Shown in pieces: positions 40,429 to 47,420 of a stretch of 47,420 nt of DNA. A program made the translations under genes and the position numbers. The notes under the pieces were generated by a model, which made no database searches, had not been told where the DNA came from, and was given only the letters and a program-made list of their open reading frames with translations. Location of the stretch: positions 1-47,420 of the IMG/VR virus record IMGVR_UViG_3300018067_000071. One strand, given 5' to 3'. The stretch is from a virus. Position 1 is the first letter of the stretch; each line of letters starts with the position of its first letter.

Positions 40429-42419
40429 TGGGGACAGTACGAGAGCATTATCCAGTTATTATTGAAGAAATAAATGGACTGTGGGCTAGAGGTGATGCGG
40501 AGTCATGTCCATTAGATCATCTCCTTATAGCAGATAATATTCAATTTTTTCATTCAGGAATTGAAACTCGTACTGCTGTCGAACCATATGTACGAACTCC
40601 TCTTGCCTTTAATCTGAGTGATACAAAACGTATTTATACTTATACTACTCAGACTGGTCAGACTCTCCTTGTTCTGACAGAGGGTGGACTACTTTATCAT
40701 GTAGTTACTCCAACTGAAGTATATAATATTCTAAACATTGCCGGAATGGAAGACTTTGGCTTCATAGCTATTGCTGGTAGAGCCTATATTACTCCTTTCC
40801 ATACTCTCACAAATACGTCAGGTCGAACATATTCACTTGGGCTGCCAAATGAATGTGTCTACGTGTACTATCGTGATCCAGCTACACCAGTTGGAACTCC
40901 TGTATTTGCACGACCCGCTGCTGGAGCTGCTCCTAGTAATGGTAGTAAGAAGCCAATTATTGCTTATAACAATAATATTGACGGTAAGGTCACTAAAGGG
41001 TATCACGTTATTGCAGTAGCTTTTAATGATGGCATTGTAGAAATGTCACTTAGAGTTGCAGTTGATGCTCCGGGTGATAAAACTATTAAACTAACTAATA
41101 TTCCAATTGGTCCCGCAGGTACGACTAGCAGGACAATTGTAATGACTAAGGCAGGTATTCCATATGCACCTGGAGTAGTCAATGTAGTGTATAAAGTTGC
41201 AAGTATTGCTGATAACACTACTACAACTTTTGTAATTGACATTGCTGATGCAGATATGACTACAGCATATGTACCTGGAGCAACTCCGGGTCCAGTGCTT
41301 GATGCAATGTTTGTTTTCAATCCAATAGATAGTGGATTCTGTGATACCGGATTTCATCTATTTGGTGTAGTATATGAGACAACTACAGGCTATTTGACTG
41401 CTCCTGGACCTGAATTCTATACAGGACAGACACTAGTAGATTCAACCAAGACAGTTAGAATTATTAATATCCCTATAGCACCTGCTAATGTAGGTCCACC
41501 TGTATCACCTAGCTATGTAATAAAGCGACATATTGTTGCTACTAAAGAAATTATTGATTATAGTGGAGATCAGAAAGGCTATCAGTTCTTCTTTGTTCCT
41601 AAGGGTACACTGGAGAATAATACTGCCACTACAATTGATGTTAATTTCTATGACTCAGATTTGGTAGCTGATGCTTCACATTTAACAGATAATTTCAGTA
41701 GAATTCCAGCGGGTGTGAATTTCTGTGAGTACCATGCGCGCTTGGTTATGGTAGGTGATGCCTCCTATCCTAAGGATACGGCTGGTAATCCTGATACAAA
41801 GAAGCCAGATAACAGGTCAGTAGCATGGGTATCAGCACCAGGAGAACCCGAAGCAATTAATCAGATTGATGGTCTGATTATTACACCTCTTGATGGAAAT
41901 CCTCTTACTAACTGTCAGGATTTCCGTGACAACTTGTATCTATTCAAGTCTACTCGCACATACGCAGTTTCGGATAATCAGGATGAGCCTACCACATGGG
42001 GACCAATTGAAGTACTGGACCAGGGTATTGGCGCATCTGTACATGGAGTCGCTGAAGTACTCGATTCCGGTGGCGTAAACGTAGACTATCTAATCATTAC
42101 TGATTGGTCAGGTCTGATGCTGTTTAATGGTACATATGCACGTCCAGAATTGAGCTGGAAGATTGAGGATATCTGGGTTAAATGGGATAGAAATAAGTTC
42201 CATAATATTCAACTTGTTAATGATTCGATTAATAAGAAGATTTGGATTGTTGATCCTCATGTTCCAACTAGGTACTTATGGCTAGTTGATTATGGAAATG
42301 GATTAAGTCCAAAGGATGTTAGATGGGCCAGATGGATATTTGTTGCAAAGATTACTTCCGTTACCCTTCATGACGTGGACCATCTAATGATCGGTACTAC
42401 TAAGAAGGGGGATGTTTAA
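40428..42419 (+). CDS. Tail nozzle-like / tail stabilising protein (663 aa)
   Basis: Starts at the TAATG overlap (ATG 40428); the earlier ATG at 40404 is inside the previous gene. The N-terminal region (LLIADNIQFFHSGIETRTAV then RIYTYTTQTGQTLLVLTEG) resembles the beta-propeller start of podovirus tail nozzles, where a viral-genome-marked region of R and G residues recurs. The remainder is beta-rich with Pro/Thr-rich strands. It is the best candidate for the tail nozzle. The match is by pattern only. Confidence 0.5.
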   Translation: MGTVREHYPVIIEEINGLWARGDAESCPLDHLLIADNIQFFHSGIETRTAVEPYVRTPLAFNLSDTKRIYTYTTQTGQTLLVLTEGGLLYHVVTPTEVYNILNIAGMEDFGFIAIAGRAYITPFHTLTNTSGRTYSLGLPNECVYVYYRDPATPVGTPVFARPAAGAAPSNGSKKPIIAYNNNIDGKVTKGYHVIAVAFNDGIVEMSLRVAVDAPGDKTIKLTNIPIGPAGTTSRTIVMTKAGIPYAPGVVNVVYKVASIADNTTTTFVIDIADADMTTAYVPGATPGPVLDAMFVFNPIDSGFCDTGFHLFGVVYETTTGYLTAPGPEFYTGQTLVDSTKTVRIINIPIAPANVGPPVSPSYVIKRHIVATKEIIDYSGDQKGYQFFFVPKGTLENNTATTIDVNFYDSDLVADASHLTDNFSRIPAGVNFCEYHARLVMVGDASYPKDTAGNPDTKKPDNRSVAWVSAPGEPEAINQIDGLIITPLDGNPLTNCQDFRDNLYLFKSTRTYAVSDNQDEPTTWGPIEVLDQGIGASVHGVAEVLDSGGVNVDYLIITDWSGLMLFNGTYARPELSWKIEDIWVKWDRNKFHNIQLVNDSINKKIWIVDPHVPTRYLWLVDYGNGLSPKDVRWARWIFVAKITSVTLHDVDHLMIGTTKKGDV

Positions 42420-42421
42420 TC

Positions 42422-44113
42422 ATGGCAATTGGATTCAAACCACCCAATACTGTACAAGCAGGAGCAATTGAAATTATTCCTGTTTCCAATAGTTCAGCTA
42501 ACTGGAAGTATAATCAGTATACCTCATGGTATGAGTTTGGAGATGTGTATCCTCCTCCTGCTGGTGGTGGACCTCCACCTGAATATTTTGAACTGTGGTA
42601 TAAATTTAAGCCGGGAACTTCCTTCACTCCTCGAAGTACACCAACTATATTCTCAGTAGTTGTTAAGAATATCGGAACAGTTACATTCCATCCTGATTAT
42701 AACTTTGCTTCTGTTGTAACAATATATAATGCTAGTAATAGTGTAATAGTAACAGGTAAAGTTGTTCAGTTTAATACAGGCATAAATGGGAATGATTGGT
42801 ATTATATTAAGGTAGTTACGCCTCCCCATACAGATATTGCACAATGCAGTATAACTATTGAATTTACCGAACTACCTATATATCCGATTAAAATCGGAGC
42901 TATTCTAGTTCAAGATAATGTTTTGGATGCTCCTATTGTAGCGTTGCCTACTGATGGTAACGCTGCTAATCAGTTATATACACCTAAAACTATGCTCATA
43001 GCTGAGCCTAATCATTCACTTGGAGGCACTGCTGCTGGAGATATTCTTATTACTGGAGAGACCTGTATTGCAGATGTTAGAGCTGGTGGTGTCACTATAC
43101 GTGATAAGAACTATGTTTACATGAGTTCTCCTGCTATTGGTAATCAGATTTATTACATTAAAGCTAATGCAAATAGACAGAATTTCTGGGTCTCTTATGT
43201 AAATGCTCCGTATAACATATGCAGAGCAATTGAAAAAGATGGTTCACTAGGAATTCCATATTTCTTTGCTGATCCTGTAATACATATGTGTGCATTTGAC
43301 CACCGTTGGTTGTTCTATCATACGGTTGGTAATAATGCAATCAAGATGCATGATCTGGTAAACAATGTAGTTATGCCAGATTTGGTGCCTACTCCTTCTC
43401 CATATATTGGAGAGATTCTAGATATTCTATGTACAAATAGAGGTACTGTAATTGTTAATTACTCTAGACCTGTAGGGTCAGAAACATATCAGCACACAAT
43501 AAGAGAATATCATATTCCTGCTGGTTTTAAAGTCTCTGAATGGAACTTTGGTTCTAATTTTTATGGTGGTCGTATTAACTATGGGGAAGACTTTAATCAT
43601 ATCTATGTTTGGACACATCAAACTTCATTTAATATACCAGGTCCTAACAGTATCTCTTTCTTCTCCAAAATTCGAATTACAGATGGAATCATTCTCTATA
43701 CTAGAGGATTTCAGCATTTCAAGAATAGTGCATTAATACATGATAAAATACTGTATGCTAATAATAGTATCGCTGTTACGATTCCACAGAGATTTGGTTC
43801 AGCAGGTGGATCTTCTGATTTGAATTTCTGGGTTAGTCCAATTCAGGTTAATGGTGGAACTGGTCTATTACCTCCACCTTGGGGACTTATACCTCCAGAT
43901 GAACAGTTTCCACCGTATACACCCGAGCCACCATTTATTTTTCCACCTATCGGTCCACCAGTTCTTCCTATTCCATCAAGTGAAGTTGGAGGAGGAATTA
44001 TAAGAATAGATCCAGATAACATCGTTAGACATGATGTTTATTATGGTATAGATAACACACTTCGAAATCAGGCAATCCCTGCAATCATTCGTACAGCCTT
44101 TATAGGTGATTAG
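42422..44113 (+). CDS. Beta-rich tail protein (563 aa)
   Basis: Follows the nozzle-like gene by 2 bases. Beta-rich throughout, with Asn/Tyr/Gly-rich repeats that look like a propeller (FDHRWLFYHTV; DFNHIYVWTHQ; NFWVSPIQVNGG), a Pro-rich linker near residues 478-520 (PPPWGLIPPDEQFPPYTPEP) and a C-terminal strand. No enzymatic motif. Probably a second tail-tip or nozzle component. Confidence 0.6.
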   Translation: MAIGFKPPNTVQAGAIEIIPVSNSSANWKYNQYTSWYEFGDVYPPPAGGGPPPEYFELWYKFKPGTSFTPRSTPTIFSVVVKNIGTVTFHPDYNFASVVTIYNASNSVIVTGKVVQFNTGINGNDWYYIKVVTPPHTDIAQCSITIEFTELPIYPIKIGAILVQDNVLDAPIVALPTDGNAANQLYTPKTMLIAEPNHSLGGTAAGDILITGETCIADVRAGGVTIRDKNYVYMSSPAIGNQIYYIKANANRQNFWVSYVNAPYNICRAIEKDGSLGIPYFFADPVIHMCAFDHRWLFYHTVGNNAIKMHDLVNNVVMPDLVPTPSPYIGEILDILCTNRGTVIVNYSRPVGSETYQHTIREYHIPAGFKVSEWNFGSNFYGGRINYGEDFNHIYVWTHQTSFNIPGPNSISFFSKIRITDGIILYTRGFQHFKNSALIHDKILYANNSIAVTIPQRFGSAGGSSDLNFWVSPIQVNGGTGLLPPPWGLIPPDEQFPPYTPEPPFIFPPIGPPVLPIPSSEVGGGIIRIDPDNIVRHDVYYGIDNTLRNQAIPAIIRTAFIGD

Positions 44114-44115
44114 AC

Positions 44116-44427
44116 ATGGCTAGAGGAGCTATTACAAGCGAAGGATCAAGCGGGGAGAACATCCATCACTTCTCTACTATTAGACTACGTGCAACTGGTC
44201 AGGGTAAGCTAAGTATGGTAGTTCATTCAATGGATCTTGTGAGATCCAAACAACTAGCGATGATGCAATTGGAAGGCAAAACTCGAATCCAACCTAATAG
44301 AATTGTAAATTTCGTTGAACAGCGTGCATGTTTTGAATTCCAGCTTACTGATATAGATGAGTACTTTAGAATCAATAGAATTATCGTATTCATGAAGGAA
44401 ATTTACACGTCTCATCCGGGTGCATAA
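44116..44427 (+). CDS. Small tail-associated protein (103 aa)
   Basis: AGGTGA six bases before ATG 44116; stop overlaps the start of the fibre gene (TAATG). A compact alpha/beta protein (FSTIRLRATGQGKLSMVVHS; FRINRIIVFMKEIY). It may link the tail protein to the fibre, being encoded between them. Unrecognised. Confidence 0.65.
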   Translation: MARGAITSEGSSGENIHHFSTIRLRATGQGKLSMVVHSMDLVRSKQLAMMQLEGKTRIQPNRIVNFVEQRACFEFQLTDIDEYFRINRIIVFMKEIYTSHPGA

Positions 44428-46454
44428 TGGCCTACCAGAAACCCAAAGTACAGCCTACATTTGCTGACTTGAAGGGAATTCTGTCTCAGACTCAGCTTGA
44501 TAACACTAGTTATCAGTTGATGCAAACTCTGATTGAGCGGTTGGGACAATTTCAGATTAGTTTAAATGAGGAAATAGCTCTAAAGGGTACAGGTAGTAAC
44601 GGAGCTAAAGGTGATAAGGGAGATAAAGGTGATCCCGGTACTGGTGTAGTTATTAAGGGTAGTGTACCAGATTCAGGTAGTCTACCACCTACTGGTAATC
44701 AGCCCGGAGATGGATGGATTACTGCTGATGATGGTCATCTCTGGGTATGGGATGGTACAGCATGGGTTGATGCGGGCTTAATTCAGGGGCCTCCTGGAGC
44801 TACAGGCCCACAAGGTCCACCCGGACCTACTGGACCAGCATCTACAGTACCCGGTCCACAAGGTCCTAAAGGTGATACTGGAGCAACTGGTGCAACTGGT
44901 GCTCAGGGACCTATAGGTAATACTGGTGCAACAGGTCCAGCAGGTCCCACAGGAGCTACGGGAGCACAAGGACCAGCAGGTGCTACTGGACCACAGGGAC
45001 CGCAAGGTATTAAAGGTGATCCCGGTAGAACAGGTGAGCAGTGGTTTAGTGGAACAACTGCAAATCCACCACCTGATATAGGTCAGATAACTGGAGATTG
45101 GTATCTTCAGACTACTACTGGTGATGTCTACGAATGTACTAATAATGTTACTAATACATGGGTACTTAGAGCTAATATCAAGGGTCCGAAAGGTGATCAG
45201 GGTATTCAGGGTGCAACTGGTCCGACAGGTGCTACTGGATCTACTGGTGCTACAGGTAGTCAAGGTCCACAGGGTGTAAAGGGAGACAAAGGAGATATAG
45301 GTCCACAGGGTGTACAAGGACCTCAGGGTGTTAAAGGTGATACAGGTGCTACGGGATCAACAGGTCCACAAGGACCTATTGGACCATCGCCTACACTACT
45401 TAATAAATTCATTACAACGGATGTAGATGCTGGATTACCTAATTCATGGCAGTTAACTGCGGGTAGTGGCATTCTTATTAACTTTCTTACTTCTCCTAAT
45501 AGGGCACAAATTAGTGCAACTGGAGCAGGAGCAGCACATCAGACTACTCATCAGCCTGGTGGAACTGATACTCTACTGAATAATGCTTGGTTAGATACAG
45601 CTAATATATTTACTAAATCCCAAACTATATCTGGATCACAAGCATCTCTTGATCTTTTTAATACTGGTGCATTATCAAATTCAAAGCGATTTAGAGCACT
45701 TAGTTCTAGTGATGGACAAATAGTTTTCATGATGATGAATGATGTTGGAGATACTGCCAATACAACACCTTTAGTCTTATTTCGTGATGGTTCCGCTACT
45801 GTACAGAAAAAACTTACCATAGTTGGAACTGGTCAAAATGCTAACCAATTAGAAGTAAGAGGAAATGGACAGCCTGCTACTATATTTAATGATACCAGTC
45901 AAGCTGTTAATGAAAGAAAAGCCCGCGTAGTATATACCGGAAAAGCTATTAGATTTGATTACGTAACTGATGATGAAACTGCAAATGTTGGAGCACCAGT
46001 AACGATTGATCGTAATGGTTCTATTGCAACTGGTGGTAATATTAGTGGTAGTAATGTTAGTATTGCTGGTAATCTTTCAGTAGTTGCTATTGCTAATAGT
46101 ACCGGACTAGCACATGGTAGTTATCAACCTACTACTAATAATCTTTATAATTTATCTGTTGTTGCATTCTATCCCTTATGGTATATGAGAGTAGGTAATT
46201 GTGTTACAGTATGGGGACAAGGTACTATTCAAGCAGTAGGTCTTGGACCCTCTAGTTTTCACTTTACTCTACCATTTCCATCTAATACTCCTTCAGGTAC
46301 TCTCGTAGCAGGACATCTTGGAACTAGTACAGGTTATGAAACTGGTACTATTATAGAGAGCACCCAATATGCTCAAGTTATTGGAGTCTATAAAGCAGCA
46401 TATAATGCTGGTCCGCAAGCACTGTTTGTTCACTTCAGTTATCGCATAGCCTAA
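44427..46454 (+). CDS. Collagen-like tail fibre / receptor-binding protein
   Basis: A 675-aa protein with a short helical N terminus, then Gly-X-Y triplets in three blocks (57-72, 121-203, 253-321) interrupted by two related ~48-residue modules (73-120 and 204-252) that carry GHLWVWDGTAWVDAG-like and GDWYLQTTTGDVYE-like patterns typical of phage fibre inserts. After ~322 comes a large beta-rich trimeric-type domain, and the end (VGNCVTVWGQGTIQ ... FVHFSYRIA) looks like a receptor-binding tip. Collagen triplets form triple helices, so a trimeric fibre is expected. The first helical part probably attaches to the tail. Confidence 0.85.
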   Translation: MAYQKPKVQPTFADLKGILSQTQLDNTSYQLMQTLIERLGQFQISLNEEIALKGTGSNGAKGDKGDKGDPGTGVVIKGSVPDSGSLPPTGNQPGDGWITADDGHLWVWDGTAWVDAGLIQGPPGATGPQGPPGPTGPASTVPGPQGPKGDTGATGATGAQGPIGNTGATGPAGPTGATGAQGPAGATGPQGPQGIKGDPGRTGEQWFSGTTANPPPDIGQITGDWYLQTTTGDVYECTNNVTNTWVLRANIKGPKGDQGIQGATGPTGATGSTGATGSQGPQGVKGDKGDIGPQGVQGPQGVKGDTGATGSTGPQGPIGPSPTLLNKFITTDVDAGLPNSWQLTAGSGILINFLTSPNRAQISATGAGAAHQTTHQPGGTDTLLNNAWLDTANIFTKSQTISGSQASLDLFNTGALSNSKRFRALSSSDGQIVFMMMNDVGDTANTTPLVLFRDGSATVQKKLTIVGTGQNANQLEVRGNGQPATIFNDTSQAVNERKARVVYTGKAIRFDYVTDDETANVGAPVTIDRNGSIATGGNISGSNVSIAGNLSVVAIANSTGLAHGSYQPTTNNLYNLSVVAFYPLWYMRVGNCVTVWGQGTIQAVGLGPSSFHFTLPFPSNTPSGTLVAGHLGTSTGYETGTIIESTQYAQVIGVYKAAYNAGPQALFVHFSYRIA

Positions 46455-46463
46455 GGAGATAAC

Positions 46464-46817
46464 ATGCCCGTGGAAGTCTCAGTTAAGCAGATGGCTCTTA
46501 CTCGTGATACTGGACCTGGCGGGTTCATGGAACGTGTTGTGGCTATGCTCGCTATGGTAGCTGGTACTATCCTTAGTGAGGCTGGTAGTGAACCATATCA
46601 CCAGTCTAGAGCAGGATATGCCCAGCGAGTAGTACAAAGTCCTCAGCAAGCTGCTGTTCAGGGTGGCCCTCAAATTGTCATGGGTGTGAATATCGTCAAC
46701 ACTACCACCTATGATGAGGTAGAGAAGAAAGCTACCTGTACAGCTACTGATCTTGATCTTCAGTCACAGATTACAACTCTGTGGAATGCCCTCGCTGGTA
46801 TTGACACTCCGAGCTAA
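46464..46817 (+). CDS. Hypothetical tail-associated protein (117 aa)
   Basis: AAGGAGATAAC before ATG 46464 gives a strong start. An Ala/Met-rich helix (MERVVAMLAMVAGTILSEAG, about 22-41) could insert in a membrane or pack in a bundle; the rest is polar. It follows the fibre gene directly. Possibly a fibre chaperone or small virion protein; not recognised. Confidence 0.6.
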   Translation: MPVEVSVKQMALTRDTGPGGFMERVVAMLAMVAGTILSEAGSEPYHQSRAGYAQRVVQSPQQAAVQGGPQIVMGVNIVNTTTYDEVEKKATCTATDLDLQSQITTLWNALAGIDTPS

Positions 46818-46819
46818 CT

Positions 46820-47191
46820 ATGATACGAGCCTTTCAACCTTCAGACTACGAGAAGCTGAAGGAACTACATGAAAAACACTTCAAATATGAGTTCCTTCTA
46901 CCTGATTTCATGCAGTTTATTTGTGCATTCGTAGTAGAAGATGAGCAAGGTGTCGTAACTTTCGGTGGTGTACGTGATATCGCTGAGTGTATCGCAATCA
47001 CGGACATGGATAGGACACCTCAGGATAGAATTAAGGGACTCTATCAACTACTTGACGCCTCTACTTTCGTTTGTAAGAAATCAGACTATGACCAGATGTT
47101 TGTCTGGAGTCAGAACGATAAGTACAGCAGGCGATTGATACGTAATGGATTTAGATTGCCACGAGGAAAGTCACTCATTCTAGACTTGTGA
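46820..47191 (+). CDS. GNAT-like acyltransferase (putative)
   Basis: A 123-aa protein. It begins IRAFQPSDYEKLKELHEKHF, a typical GNAT first strand and helix, and shows a central beta hairpin (AFVVEDEQGVVTFGGV) and a final strand after NGFRLPRGKSL, all as in small phage acetyltransferases. No clear acetyl-CoA pyrophosphate loop can be picked out. Such genes sit near fibre and internal-virion genes in many podoviruses. Moderate confidence in the fold, low in activity. Confidence 0.55.
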   Translation: MIRAFQPSDYEKLKELHEKHFKYEFLLPDFMQFICAFVVEDEQGVVTFGGVRDIAECIAITDMDRTPQDRIKGLYQLLDASTFVCKKSDYDQMFVWSQNDKYSRRLIRNGFRLPRGKSLILDL

Positions 47192-47198
47192 GGCGCGC

Positions 47199-47420
47199 AT
47201 GGGTGGGAACAAGAATAAAACCAAGGAAGCATCTGGTAGCGACCCTCGTGGAACTAACCAGAATCAGATTAATCAGCAGGTAGAAGCCTATCAGAGTCAG
47301 CAGCGACCACTGGCTGAGGAGATGGGGTATAACTACGCACGTGGAGCTGAGGCTAACTACGGCGATTATACTGACATCATGAATCAGTATCGTGGTATAG
47401 CCTCTGGTGCAGGTGGAGCA
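47199..47420 (+). CDS. Virion-associated protein, N-terminal part (continues at 1..928)
   Basis: ATG 47199 with GAGG five bases upstream. Seventy-four codons run to the window edge, beginning MGGNKNKTKEASGSDPRGTN, followed by a Gln-rich helix and ending in glycines. After collapsing the shared 10-base end the frame continues from base 11. The Gly-rich junction and the Ala/Gln composition match the piece at 1..928, so this is one gene split by the choice of linearisation point. Confidence 0.75.
   Translation, partial: MGGNKNKTKEASGSDPRGTNQNQINQQVEAYQSQQRPLAEEMGYNYARGAEANYGDYTDIMNQYRGIASGAGGA

Noticed and set aside
44778-45317. Leftward Ser/Thr/Cys-rich frame of 179 codons
   Set aside because: Antisense shadow of the Gly-X-Y repeats of the fibre gene.
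1-47420. tRNA genes and CRISPR arrays
   Set aside because: No cloverleaf with a GTTCGAA-type T-loop in intergenic DNA and no regularly spaced direct repeats with unique spacers; the three GTCGCACAGT copies are too few and too unevenly spaced.

Overview
The window is an almost complete genome of a tailed double-stranded DNA phage, most likely short-tailed (podovirus-like). It encodes both terminase subunits, a portal, a scaffold, an HK97-type capsid protein, a collagen-like fibre and large ejection-type virion proteins, and no long-tail genes (no tape measure, tube or sheath). The host cannot be named from the sequence. AGGAG-type ribosome-binding sites and sigma70-like promoters point to an ordinary bacterium whose RNA polymerase is used throughout. 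I see no phage RNA polymerase, integrase, CI-type repressor, tRNA or CRISPR array. The last 10 bases of the window repeat the first 10, and collapsing them joins two gene fragments in frame. The molecule is therefore probably circular or circularly permuted, about 47,410 bp, and was cut inside a poly-glycine stretch of a virion gene.

Layout: (1) 24.3-47.4 kb plus 1-9.57 kb, + strand: the late region. In order it holds the small terminase, a TIG-domain protein, a fascin/glycosidase-like protein, a Gln-rich protein, the large terminase, small envelope-type genes, a two-helix membrane protein, an ejection-type protein, portal, scaffold, capsid, two paralogous small beta proteins, connector and tail genes, the collagen fibre, a GNAT-like protein and three large internal-virion candidates, the last of 2371 aa with repeated modules. 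(2) 9.56-22.64 kb, - strand: the replication and recombination region. It holds a DUF3987-like ATPase, a uracil-DNA-glycosylase/Pol A fusion, a cold-shock protein, a very acidic protein, an SSB-like protein, a Sak4-like ATPase, a RecB/Cas4-like exonuclease, a SprT-SNF2 fusion and many small, often zinc-binding, proteins. (3) 22.64-24.30 kb: the control region. It holds three copies of a TGTAA-N3-TTACA operator, three direct repeats of GTCGCACAGT beside an A-tract (candidate origin), a perfect parS-like palindrome, leftward promoters, an intrinsic terminator and two small GC-rich genes.

How it works together: transcription diverges at about 24.2 kb and converges at about 9.57 kb, where two large nested inverted repeats sit. 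Most genes are translationally coupled through TAATG or ATGA overlaps. The early operon is punctuated by strong intercistronic hairpins. One, in front of the cold-shock gene, combines an intrinsic terminator with three mutually complementary 8-mers, the arrangement expected of an attenuator or RNA thermosensor. Sak4, SSB and exonuclease form a single-strand-annealing recombination cassette that would act with the fused polymerase. A small protein in that cassette carries a sliding-clamp-binding motif, suggesting use of the host clamp.
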